DNA of 64,000 nucleotides, taken from the NCBI GenBank assembly GCA_020636545.1, contig JACJXS010000013.1, forward strand, positions 1 through 64,000, in the 5' to 3' direction. The position numbers were made by a program, and so were the translations under genes. This document shows, one piece after another, positions 34,500 to 42,997 of this stretch. The stretch's first letter is position 1, and the number at the start of each line of letters is the position of its first letter. This DNA comes from Chitinophagales bacterium. Lineage in GTDB: Bacteria; Bacteroidota; Bacteroidia; Chitinophagales; JADIYW01. Below the pieces are notes generated by a model. The model had not been told where the DNA came from and ran no database searches. It saw nothing but the letters and a program-made list of their open reading frames with translations.

Positions 34500-35329
34500 A
34501 TGATTTGGAAAGAAATTAAAAATCTAAAGCCGACAGATTTTAAAAGGCTAACAGGAGTAACACCTATTATATTCTTGCATTTAGTGGAAGCTGTGAATGA
34601 CTATGAAGCAAAGACACGAAAGCGAGGAAGAACAGGTAGAAAATCGCATTTAATAACAGAGGACAAGCTACTAATGACCTTGATGTATCTTCGAGAATAT
34701 CGTACTATGTTTCATATAGGAGTTGCATACGGATTAAGTGAAAGCAATGTTTGTAGAACTATAAAATTTATAGAACAAGCATTAATTAGTCACCCTTCCC
34801 TACATCTACCTGGCAAACGTGTCTTAACAGAGTCAGAACATCTCTTTGAAGTTATCCTAATAGATGTAGCAGAGACCCCAATTGAACGACCTAAAAAAAA
34901 CAACGTAAATATTACTCAGGTAAAAAGAAAAGACATACTATAAAAACACAGATAGTAGCAGAAAAACATACACGAAAAATAATCTGTTTGCATAATAGTA
35001 TAGGCAAACAACATGATTTTAAACTTTTTAAAAATAGTAGAGTATTTATACATCCTACTATAAAAGCACAAACAGATACTGGTTATCAAGGTATTAAAAA
35101 GCAACACGCTAATAGTGAACTACCCAAGAAACGGAGTAAGAAAAATCCGCTAACTAAAGAAGATAAGATACAAAATAGAAAAATATCATCCCACAGAGTG
35201 CTAATAGAAAACATTATCCGTGAACTAAAAATATTTAAAATATTAGCAGAAAAATATCGAAATCGAAGAAGAAGATTTAACTTAAGAATGAATATTATTG
35301 CAGGAATTTATAATCTAAGTCTAAAATGA
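34500..35329 (+). CDS. IS5-family transposase, two phases joined by a -1 frameshift
   Basis: Phase A (34500-34943) encodes an N-terminal helix-turn-helix part (LMTLMYLREYRTMFHIGVAY, GLSESNVCRTIKFIEQAL) and the first catalytic Asp in EVILIDVAETPIERPKK. Phase B (open from before 34988 to TGA 35327-35329) carries AQTDTGYQGIKK (second Asp) and HRVLIENIIRELKIF (catalytic Glu). Phases are joined by moving -1 at A AAA AAC (34895-34901), giving ERPKK-QRKYYSGKKKRHT. That is continuous with the family and a recognised slippery heptamer. TTG 34494 is an alternative start. The TGA lies inside the right inverted repeat. Confidence 0.9.
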
Positions 35330-35344
35330 ATTTCGCAAGAGGTC
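35327..35344 (+). repeat. IS right terminal inverted repeat
   Basis: TGAATTTCGCAAGAGGTC is the perfect partner of the left repeat. It contains the transposase stop codon at 35327-35329. Confidence 0.93.
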
Positions 35345-35346
35345 TA

Positions 35347-36117
35347 ATGAATAAACAAATGACATATCATATTTTAAATGGCGACTGTTTAGCTGACCAA
35401 CTAAAACAGACAAATATTCAAGGACAATTTATTATTTGTGCTGAGTGCTTAGTAGATGGGGATTTGACAGGTGACACATTATCGCAGTATTGGACAACTC
35501 GTGCAAAATTCATTTCATTTACCTATAACACCGCAATGGACGATTACTACAACAAGTGCGTAATTGAGCTTGAAAAAATCATTAATCTTCCTGACACTTC
35601 AGAAGTTTGTCTTTGGTTTGAAAATGATTTGTTCTGTCAGACAAATATGTGGTTTATTCTTTCGCTACTTAGTAAGAAGCAGGTAAAAAAAATATTTAGA
35701 GTTTTCCCAATCATTGACAGCAATATTGACCTTTGGAAAGGTTTTGGAATTTCCAATACTCAAATGCTTGAACAAGCATACAATTCCAAAATCCCTTTTA
35801 CCAGCAAGGATATTAAGTTAGGTGATTACTTATGGAATGCATACAAAATTTCTGACTTCAAAAAATTAAAAGAGCTATCACGACAAGAATCTTACTGCTT
35901 TCAGCATTTAGATGAAGTTTGCCAAGCTCATATTGACAGATTTCCAACGGACAATTCACTTGGTCGTCCAGATAAGATAGTAAAAGAAATAATAGAAAAT
36001 AAGTCAGAGGACTTTCAAGTAGTATTTTCTAATTTTTCGGAAAGACAAGGGATTTATGGTTTCGGTGACTTGCAAGTAAAAAATATTTACGACAGACAAT
36101 TCAGTGGGACAAAATAA
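35347..36117 (+). CDS. DUF1835 domain protein next to the IS
   Basis: Soluble protein of about 256 residues with the DUF1835 start MTYHILNGDCLADQLKQ, then GQFIICAECLVDGDLTGD and EVCLWFENDLFCQTNMWFIL, the family's Asp/Glu-rich signature. The C-terminal part (LGRPDKIVKEI, ERQGIYGFGD) matches the associated DUF3658-like region. Function unknown. ATG 35347 lies one base past the TA at the IS end; ATG 35359 (MTYHILNG) is an alternative closer to the family start. An open frame reaching 35326 encodes IS bases and is not native. The IS has probably cut the gene from its promoter. Confidence 0.85.
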   Translation: MNKQMTYHILNGDCLADQLKQTNIQGQFIICAECLVDGDLTGDTLSQYWTTRAKFISFTYNTAMDDYYNKCVIELEKIINLPDTSEVCLWFENDLFCQTNMWFILSLLSKKQVKKIFRVFPIIDSNIDLWKGFGISNTQMLEQAYNSKIPFTSKDIKLGDYLWNAYKISDFKKLKELSRQESYCFQHLDEVCQAHIDRFPTDNSLGRPDKIVKEIIENKSEDFQVVFSNFSERQGIYGFGDLQVKNIYDRQFSGTK

Positions 36118-36278
36118 TTCATAACAATTGGCAATTAATTGGACAGAGAGAAGGGTATGTTGCTAACATTATAACGTATATAAGAAAATCCTGAAAAGTA
36201 AAGTGTCTTGTTCTATAATAGATGCAAATCCTACTAAAAATTTAGGATAGTGGGTAATAGATAGTAGATAGTTGCTCA

Positions 36279-37562
36279 TCATTGTAATGGCTTGTCTTTG
36301 TTTAATTCTTCAAATTTTGCAGTCATAGTAGGATTGCCTTTGGTTAGTTTTTTAATGGTCAAATCTTCGGCTTTATTATTTGCTAATCTTAAATTATTCA
36401 CGGAATTCAATAAGTTATCTTTTACTTTTTGTAAATGATCTATGGTTTTATCAATTTCATCAATTGCTACTTTAAATTGCCTACTTGCTAAATCATAATT
36501 TTTAGCAAATTTTTCTTTAAACTCAAATAGACTGTTTTCAAAATTAGTGATGTCTATATTTTGATTTTTAATAACCGCTAATTCATTTCTAAGACTAAGT
36601 GAATTTAATGCAGCATTTCGCAATAAAGTAATCATTGGAATAAAATATTGAGGTCTTATTACATACATTTTTTTATACTTATAAGAAACATCAACAATAC
36701 CTACATTATACAGTTCATTGTCAATTTCTAATAAGGAAACTAAAACAGCATATTCGCATTTTTTTTCAACTCTATCTTTATCTAATTCTTTAAAAAAATC
36801 TTCATTTTTCTTTTTAGTTGCCGTTTCATCTCCTTCATTTTTCATTTCAAACATGATAGAAATAATTTCATTTCCAAAGTCGTCAAATTCTTTAAAAATA
36901 TAATCACCTTTACTGCCTGATCTAGAATCATTGTCTTTTTCAAAATAAGCTTTCTGAAATGCGGTTGCACGCAACTTATTAAATTCAATTTCGCAGTGTT
37001 TTTCGAGTGTTTCACCCAACATCTTTGTTGAAAATTTGAGTTTCATATCTTTACGAAATTCAATTTCTTGATCTTTTATTCTTATAATTTCTTCTTTTGC
37101 TTTTAAATCTTGTAAATATTTTTGATTTAATGATTGCTCTAAAAGTTCTTTTTCGGTATCCTTTAATTTTATGGTATGAATTAGCTCATCTCTTTCTTTC
37201 TCAACTTTTTGGACAGCCAATGAAACAGATAGTTCCATTTCAGTTTTTGAATTTTCAATTTTTGCTTTTAGTTCTGTTATTTGATTGTCTTTTTTTGCTA
37301 ATTGCTCCGTTAATGTTCGTTCATTATTAGCTTTCAGTTCAGTAATTTCTTTATCTCTATTAGAAATTAGATTTTGAAATTCGTTCTTAATATTGGCTTC
37401 AGCAAGTTTTACAGCACTAATTTTTTCACGTTCTGCAATATTGAGTCTATTTTGTAATTCTTCTTCAAATTTATGATCTCTTACTTGTTTAAGAATATCA
37501 GCATATCCAGCTTCATCAACTTTAAAAGCTTTATGGCAATTTGGACAAATAATTTCGTTCAT
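36279..37562 (-). CDS. DUF2130 protein with zinc-finger-like N-terminus and coiled coil
   Basis: Protein of 427 residues of the DUF2130 type. The N-terminus IICPNCHKAFKVDEAGYADI has a CPNC knuckle and the conserved DEAGYADIxKQVRDHxF motif. Residues about 30-175 form a long coiled coil, and about 185-320 form the conserved domain (LGETLEKHCEIEFNK, GDYIFKEFDDFGNEIISIMF). That domain has the D/E-x-K pattern of a nuclease-like fold (FEMKNE). A C-terminal helical part follows. Function is not established; some relatives occur near defence or restriction genes. Confidence 0.88.
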   Translation of the reverse strand: MNEIICPNCHKAFKVDEAGYADILKQVRDHKFEEELQNRLNIAEREKISAVKLAEANIKNEFQNLISNRDKEITELKANNERTLTEQLAKKDNQITELKAKIENSKTEMELSVSLAVQKVEKERDELIHTIKLKDTEKELLEQSLNQKYLQDLKAKEEIIRIKDQEIEFRKDMKLKFSTKMLGETLEKHCEIEFNKLRATAFQKAYFEKDNDSRSGSKGDYIFKEFDDFGNEIISIMFEMKNEGDETATKKKNEDFFKELDKDRVEKKCEYAVLVSLLEIDNELYNVGIVDVSYKYKKMYVIRPQYFIPMITLLRNAALNSLSLRNELAVIKNQNIDITNFENSLFEFKEKFAKNYDLASRQFKVAIDEIDKTIDHLQKVKDNLLNSVNNLRLANNKAEDLTIKKLTKGNPTMTAKFEELNKDKPLQ

Positions 37563-37720
37563 AAGATTTATAATTTAAGCGTGAATTAGTTTGAAATAAA
37601 GATACAAAACAGTACAGCATTAAAGAAATGAATTTGTATAATGCGGTCTTTCAAATGATAATTCTATTTTATCAAAAGTTACATTTATTACGTGAATTCA
37701 GTCATTTTTATAATCAAAAT

Positions 37721-38962
37721 CTAAATCGATTCAAACCCAATATTTTGGATATCTCGCCAGAAATCTGGATAAGATTTACTAACCACTTCGGGTTCATCTA
37801 TTTTAATTTTTTCTAATTTTAAAGCTAAAGGTGCAAATGCCATAGCCATTCTATGGTCTTCATAAGTTTGAACCGCATAATCATTATATACTTGTGGCAT
37901 ACAATTTTGTAATTCCCAAGTGTTGTTATCGATTTCAACCAATTCTGCCAAACCTAAATTGAACAATTCATCATTTAATGCTTGAATTCGGTCAGTTTCT
38001 TTGATTCTTAATGTTTGTAAACCATGAAATTTAGCATCAATACCTAAAGCAGCACAAAAAGCAACAACTGTTTGTGCCAAATCTGGACATTTTAAAAAAT
38101 CGTACTCAAAGAAATTAAGTAGTTGAGGCTTAATATCTTTAGTTAGTACAACCGATTGATTTTGATATGCGGTATGGATACCAAAATTCTTTGCAATCTC
38201 AGCAATTGCGGCATCGCCTTGTATTTTATCGTTGGTCAAACCATTTAATTGTATTTGAGTTTGGTCTGATAAAATAGCGATACTATAATAATAAGAAGCA
38301 GCACTCCAATCGCCTTCAACAAAAAAATCTTTCGGGGTATAATTGCCAGTTTCTACTTTTATGATTTTATTTTCAATAGAAAATGATGTTTTTATACCAA
38401 AATAATTCATCATCTTCAAAGTCATTTCTATATAAGGAATCGAAACAATAGTGCCTTCTAAGTGCAATTCTAAACCTAGTTCCAAAGTAGGAGCAATCAA
38501 TAATAAGGCTGTGATGTATTGACTACTTATATTTGCTGGTAATGTTAATTGTCCACCTTTGAGTTTTTTACCTTTTATTCTAAGAGGAGGAAAACCATCA
38601 TTATTTTCATAAGTTATATCAGCACCAAGTTGTTTTAATGCATCAACTAATATTTTAATAGGTCTTTGTTGCATTCTTTCTGAACCTGTCAATACAACAT
38701 CTCTACCTTCTTGAGTTGCTAAATAAGCTGTAAGAAAACGATAGGTAGTTCCACCAGCTCCAGCATCTAATAAATTGGAATTACTTTGTAAAATTGACTT
38801 TAAATAAATAGTATCATCAGCATTGGATAAGTTGCTGTAATTTATTTGGTTATTGCATAATGCATCAATTATTAATAAACGGTTGGAAATGCTTTTTGAA
38901 CCATTTAAAGTTATTGTACCTTGCGTGTTTTTTGTGGTGGATTGTAACGTAATTTGCGACAT
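37721..38962 (-). CDS. aroA: 3-phosphoshikimate 1-carboxyvinyltransferase (EPSP synthase)
   Basis: Condenses shikimate-3-phosphate with PEP in chorismate synthesis. The 413-residue protein shows LNGSKSISNRLLIIDAL (18-34, the conserved K and S), DAGAGGTTYRFLTAYL near 66-81, SSQYITALLLIAP, GDWSAASYYYSIA, KETDRIQALNDEL and DHRMAMAFAPLAL. All are EPSP synthase landmarks. The glycine loop reads GAGGTTYRF rather than the usual NAGT, a variation seen in several Bacteroidota. It follows glnS by 35 nt and is probably cotranscribed. Confidence 0.93.
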   Translation of the reverse strand: MSQITLQSTTKNTQGTITLNGSKSISNRLLIIDALCNNQINYSNLSNADDTIYLKSILQSNSNLLDAGAGGTTYRFLTAYLATQEGRDVVLTGSERMQQRPIKILVDALKQLGADITYENNDGFPPLRIKGKKLKGGQLTLPANISSQYITALLLIAPTLELGLELHLEGTIVSIPYIEMTLKMMNYFGIKTSFSIENKIIKVETGNYTPKDFFVEGDWSAASYYYSIAILSDQTQIQLNGLTNDKIQGDAAIAEIAKNFGIHTAYQNQSVVLTKDIKPQLLNFFEYDFLKCPDLAQTVVAFCAALGIDAKFHGLQTLRIKETDRIQALNDELFNLGLAELVEIDNNTWELQNCMPQVYNDYAVQTYEDHRMAMAFAPLALKLEKIKIDEPEVVSKSYPDFWRDIQNIGFESI

Positions 38963-38997
38963 TGCTTTCGGCGAATTATAGAATTTATTTGACTAAT

Positions 38998-40638
38998 TTA
39001 TTTCCAACTATCTTTTAATCCAACAGTTTTATTAAATATGATTTTCTCATCATTGGCATCTTTATCTAAATAAAAATAGCCTTTTCTTAAAAATTGAAAA
39101 TGGTCATTCAAACTAGCCTCTTTCAAAGCAGGTTCAGCAAAAGCATTTGAATAAGTTTTTAAACTATTTTCGTTGATGTAATCCTTGAAATTACCTTCTT
39201 CGCTATCAGGATTTTCTACTTTAAACAATCTGTCGTACTCACGAATTTCAACAGGAATAGCATATTGACAGCTTACCCAATGTAAAGTACCTTGAGGTTT
39301 AACGCCAGATGTGTCATTGCCGCTTTTGCTATTGGGTAAATATGCACAATGAATTTGTGTGATATTACCTTCCATATCTTTATCTATTGAAGTACATTGA
39401 ACAATAAAAGCACCTTTTAAACGAACATGCTGACCAACAGACATTCTAAAGAATTTTTTTGGAGGATTTTCCATAAAATCTTCTTGTTCGATATAGATTT
39501 CTTTAGTGAACAACAATTTTCTGTTGCCACCATATTCATCTTCAGGATTATTTTCGATTTCAACTTCAATTTCAGTATCTAAATTGTCGATAATAACTTT
39601 TATCGGATCTAAAACAACCATTCTGCGAAGAGCAATTTTATTCAAATCTTCTCGAACACAAAATTCTAACAATGAAAATTCGTTTACTTTTTCTCTTTTG
39701 GCAATTCCAGCTTTTTGAACAAAAGTTTTAATTGAGTTAGGTGTAATTCCTCTACGACGCATTCCTGAAATAGTTGGCATTCGTGGGTCGTCCCAGCCAT
39801 TTACCAAGCTTTCTGTTACTAATTGCTTTAATTTTCTTTTACTCATCACAGTATAATTCACATTTAAGCGAGCAAATTCATATTGATGAGAAGGGTATAT
39901 GTTTAATTTTTGGATACACCAATCATACAATTCACGATGTGGAACAAATTCTAAAGTACAGATAGAATGTGTAATATTTTCAATAGAATCTGATTGTCCG
40001 TGTGCAAAATCATACATTGGATAGATGCACCATTTATCGCCAGTTCTGTGATGATGTGCAAATTTAATTCGATACAATAATGGGTCTCTCATAATCATAT
40101 TTGGAGAAGCCATATCGATTTTAGCACGTAAAGTTTTCTCACCTTCTTTAAATTTTCCTGCTCTCATTTGTTCAAAGAGCGTAAGGTTTTCATCTACACT
40201 ACGGTTTCTATAAGGAGAATTTTGTCCAGGTTCTGTTAATGAACCCTTTTGTTTTGCCATTTCTTCAGCACTCAAATCACAAATGTAGGCATCGCCTTGT
40301 TGAATTAATTGAATGGCAAATTGATACAATTGTTCGAAATAATCAGAAGCATAAAAAATATTTTCCCATTTAAAGCCTAACCATTGTACATCTTCTTTGA
40401 TACTATCAACAAAAATAGTGTCTTCAGTAATAGGATTCGTATCATCAAACCTTAAATTTGTTTTGCCACCAAATTTTTCTGCCACACCAAAATTTAAACA
40501 GATGGAAGCTGCATGTCCCATGTGTAAAAAACCATTTGGCTCCGGTGGAAAACGAGTTAGAATAGATTTGTATTTTCCTTCTTTTAAATCATTGCTGATA
40601 ATTTCTTCAATAAAATTATTGGAAGTTGCTTCGCTCAT
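38998..40638 (-). CDS. glnS: Glutaminyl-tRNA synthetase
   Basis: Class I synthetase of 546 residues. The HIGH motif is FPPEPNGFLHMGHA (30-43), followed by FDDTNP, and the KMSKS loop is VMSKRKL near 264-270. Together with HSICTLEFVPHRELYDW and the two C-terminal anticodon-binding beta-barrels (VRLKGAFIVQC) they identify GlnRS rather than GluRS. Its presence suggests direct charging of tRNA-Gln instead of the amidotransferase route. Confidence 0.95.
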   Translation of the reverse strand: MSEATSNNFIEEIISNDLKEGKYKSILTRFPPEPNGFLHMGHAASICLNFGVAEKFGGKTNLRFDDTNPITEDTIFVDSIKEDVQWLGFKWENIFYASDYFEQLYQFAIQLIQQGDAYICDLSAEEMAKQKGSLTEPGQNSPYRNRSVDENLTLFEQMRAGKFKEGEKTLRAKIDMASPNMIMRDPLLYRIKFAHHHRTGDKWCIYPMYDFAHGQSDSIENITHSICTLEFVPHRELYDWCIQKLNIYPSHQYEFARLNVNYTVMSKRKLKQLVTESLVNGWDDPRMPTISGMRRRGITPNSIKTFVQKAGIAKREKVNEFSLLEFCVREDLNKIALRRMVVLDPIKVIIDNLDTEIEVEIENNPEDEYGGNRKLLFTKEIYIEQEDFMENPPKKFFRMSVGQHVRLKGAFIVQCTSIDKDMEGNITQIHCAYLPNSKSGNDTSGVKPQGTLHWVSCQYAIPVEIREYDRLFKVENPDSEEGNFKDYINENSLKTYSNAFAEPALKEASLNDHFQFLRKGYFYLDKDANDEKIIFNKTVGLKDSWK

Positions 40639-40734
40639 AAGTATTTCTATAATCTTGCAAATTTAATCAATCTAATATAAAACTCAGATTAATCTTTTGC
40701 TTTTAGAGAATAAATGAAAAAGAAAAATGAAAAA

Positions 40735-41298
40735 CTATTTTTTAGTGTTTAATTCCATCAAAATTTCAACCATTTTCGTTTTTGCTTCTTCTGAATGTTC
40801 ATTATTCCAAATAAAATTTGAAATTTCAATACCTTCAATTGGTGTTGCTTTTAATTGTTGTATATCGCTGATGGTGCTACAATCTAAAGCAATAAGTTGA
40901 TGTATTCGGGAGTGTTTAATATTAGAATTTGGCACAAAAATATGTTGAAATTGATTTGGGTTGGTTATTGTATTTGGCTGAGCAATAGCTGTTGCAGAAA
41001 TCTTGTCTTTTTGTTTTAACCAATCAAAAATTTTCTGATTATACAATTCATTTTTTTGTAAAATATCTGGTGTAAAATAGTATCCAGCAAAATCAAATTC
41101 TTTAGTAATAATCAAGGAATTTGAAATGCATTGTTTCCAATATTTTTCTGGTATTTTTTCTACAAAATCTACTAATGAAAAATCGTCTAACGCTGGTTTG
41201 TATATATATAAATAATCTAAACCAAGCTCCAATAATTCAATCAAGAGCATTACTTCATTTTCGGTTTCAATTGGAGCAGTAAAAAGTACGGTTTTCAT
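40735..41298 (-). CDS. Thiamine-phosphate-synthase-like (ThiE/TenI) protein, divergent
   Basis: Protein of 187 residues with the outline of a ThiE/TenI TIM barrel: TAPIETENEVMLLIELLELG, then GLDYLYIYKPALDDFSLVDF in place of the usual HLRKP segment, and IPEKYWKQCISNSLIITKEF after it. The C-terminal half lacks the clear diphosphate-binding glycines of ThiE. It could be a TenI-like regulator or a decaying synthase. It lies between lysS and glnS on the same strand with gaps of 73 and 96 nt. Confidence in the family is moderate and in activity low. Confidence 0.6.
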   Translation of the reverse strand: MKTVLFTAPIETENEVMLLIELLELGLDYLYIYKPALDDFSLVDFVEKIPEKYWKQCISNSLIITKEFDFAGYYFTPDILQKNELYNQKIFDWLKQKDKISATAIAQPNTITNPNQFQHIFVPNSNIKHSRIHQLIALDCSTISDIQQLKATPIEGIEISNFIWNNEHSEEAKTKMVEILMELNTKK

Positions 41299-41371
41299 AA
41301 TGCTTATAGAAAAATGCTGAATATAATTCCGAAATTATTCAAAAAGAATATTTTTATGATGTTTATGAAAA

Positions 41372-42904
41372 TTACACTTCGTTTCGCATTTGAGGAAAGA
41401 ATAGCACTTCTTGAATTGATTCATTATTTGTTAAAAGCATCGCTAATCTATCAATTCCAAAACCAATTCCTGATGTTGGAGGCATACCATATTCTAATGC
41501 ACGCAAGAAATCTTGGTCTATGAACATTGCTTCATCATCACCACGCTCTAATAATTTTGCTTGGTCTTCAAATCTTTCTCTTTGGTCAATTGGGTCATTT
41601 AATTCTGAGTAGGCATTTGCAATTTCTTTTCCATTTATCATTAATTCAAAACGCTCTACCAAACCTTCTTTGCTTCGGTGTTTTTTGGTAAGTGGCGACA
41701 TTTCAATTGGGTAATCAATAATAAAAGTTGGCTGGATATAATTTTTCTCACATTTCTCTCCAAATATTTCATCAATTAATTTTCCTTTGCCCATACTATT
41801 ATCCACTTCGATATGTAATTGCTTACATACAGCTCTCAATTCCTCTTCATTCATTTGTGAAACGTCAATTCCTGTATGTTCTTTTATGGCGTCATAAATT
41901 GATATACGTTTAAATGGAGCTTTCATACTAATCGCTTTTTCGCCAACAGTAATTTCTGTTGTGCCATTTACGTCAATACAAGCTTTTTCCAATAATTGCT
42001 CCGTAGTATCCATCATCCAGAAATAATCTTTGTAGGCAACATAAAACTCCAAGACTGTAAATTCTGGATTGTGTGTTCTGTCCATGCCTTCGTTTCTGAA
42101 GTTTCTCGAAAACTCATACACCCAATCAAATCCACCAACAACCAATCTTTTTAGATATAATTCATTTGCAATTCTTAAATATAGAGGAATATCTAAAGCA
42201 TTATGGTGCGTAATAAATGGTTTTGCGGCAGCACCACCCGGAATACTTTGTAAAACTGGTGTATCTACTTCTAAAGCTCCTTTGTCATTCAAGTATTCAC
42301 GAATAGAATTCATTAATTTAGTACGTTTAATGAATGTTTCTTTTACTTGAGTATTCACGACTAAATCTACGTATCTTTGTCTGAAACGCATTTCTGGGTC
42401 TGAAAATGCATCGAAAATAGTTCCGTCTTTGTCTGTTTTTACAACTGGAAGCGGTCTTAATGATTTAGCTAAAAGAGTTAATTCTGTTACATGTACCGAA
42501 ACTTCACCAACTTTAGTTTTGAATGCATATCCTTTAATCCCAATAAAATCGCCTAAATCCAATAATTTAGCAAATACAATATCATACATTGTTTTGTCTT
42601 CTGTTGGACAAATATCATCTCTTCTAACATAAATTTGAATTCTACCTGCAGTATCCTGAAGTTCAGCAAAAGTTGCTTTTCCACCAGGTCTTGCTGCCAT
42701 CAAACGTCCAGCCAAACAAACCTCTTGATAATTCAATCTATTTTTTGTACCATCTTCTAATACTTCTTCTTGATAATTATTTTTTATTTCAACTGAAGTT
42801 ACATTTACTGGAAAAAGTGGGGCAGGATAGGGGTCAATGCCTAATTCTTTGATTTTTGCCAATTTCTCTCTTCTGATGATTTCTTGTTCACTTAATTGTT
42901 GCAT
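41372..42904 (-). CDS. lysS: Lysyl-tRNA synthetase (class II)
   Basis: Class II synthetase of 510 residues. The N-terminal OB fold contains VCLAGRLMAARPGGKATFAE. Motif 1 lies around REYLNDKGALEVDTPVLQSI, motif 2 is FRNEGMDRTHNPEFTVLEFY near 266-285, and motif 3 is GIGFGIDRLAMLLTN near 484-498. The length is normal and it is complete. The start ATG 42904 is preceded by an AT-rich leader. Confidence 0.96.
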   Translation of the reverse strand: MQQLSEQEIIRREKLAKIKELGIDPYPAPLFPVNVTSVEIKNNYQEEVLEDGTKNRLNYQEVCLAGRLMAARPGGKATFAELQDTAGRIQIYVRRDDICPTEDKTMYDIVFAKLLDLGDFIGIKGYAFKTKVGEVSVHVTELTLLAKSLRPLPVVKTDKDGTIFDAFSDPEMRFRQRYVDLVVNTQVKETFIKRTKLMNSIREYLNDKGALEVDTPVLQSIPGGAAAKPFITHHNALDIPLYLRIANELYLKRLVVGGFDWVYEFSRNFRNEGMDRTHNPEFTVLEFYVAYKDYFWMMDTTEQLLEKACIDVNGTTEITVGEKAISMKAPFKRISIYDAIKEHTGIDVSQMNEEELRAVCKQLHIEVDNSMGKGKLIDEIFGEKCEKNYIQPTFIIDYPIEMSPLTKKHRSKEGLVERFELMINGKEIANAYSELNDPIDQRERFEDQAKLLERGDDEAMFIDQDFLRALEYGMPPTSGIGFGIDRLAMLLTNNESIQEVLFFPQMRNEV

Positions 42905-42997
42905 AATTAAATTGCGTTATTTTGTTAGTAAAGTTACTTATAGTATTTCTATAATTAATAGGATAGCTTGTAAGTTAATAAAGATTTATAATAGGAA

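Larger units (their letters stand above)
34426..35346 (+). mobile_element. IS5-superfamily insertion sequence with TA duplication
   Basis: A complete element of 917 bp (34428-35344) is bounded by perfect 18-bp inverted repeats and flanked on both sides by TA, the likely target duplication (34426-34427, 35345-35346). It carries one transposase gene in two overlapping phases. The DDE_Tnp_4-type protein, the terminal sequence and the probable frameshift fit the IS427/IS1031 groups of IS5. It is intact enough to be active. It lies between the HerA-like gene and a DUF1835 gene whose start codon follows the element within a few bases. Confidence 0.9.

Noticed and set aside
35326..35346. N-terminal extension of the DUF1835 protein (MNFARGL)
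   Set aside because: These codons are bases of the IS right inverted repeat and overlap the transposase stop; they arose by insertion.
36118..36278. Possible regulatory or attachment site after the DUF1835 gene
   Set aside because: A weak ATCCTA/TAGGAT pairing and short GATAGTAGATAGT-like repeats are present, but neither forms a convincing terminator or att site.
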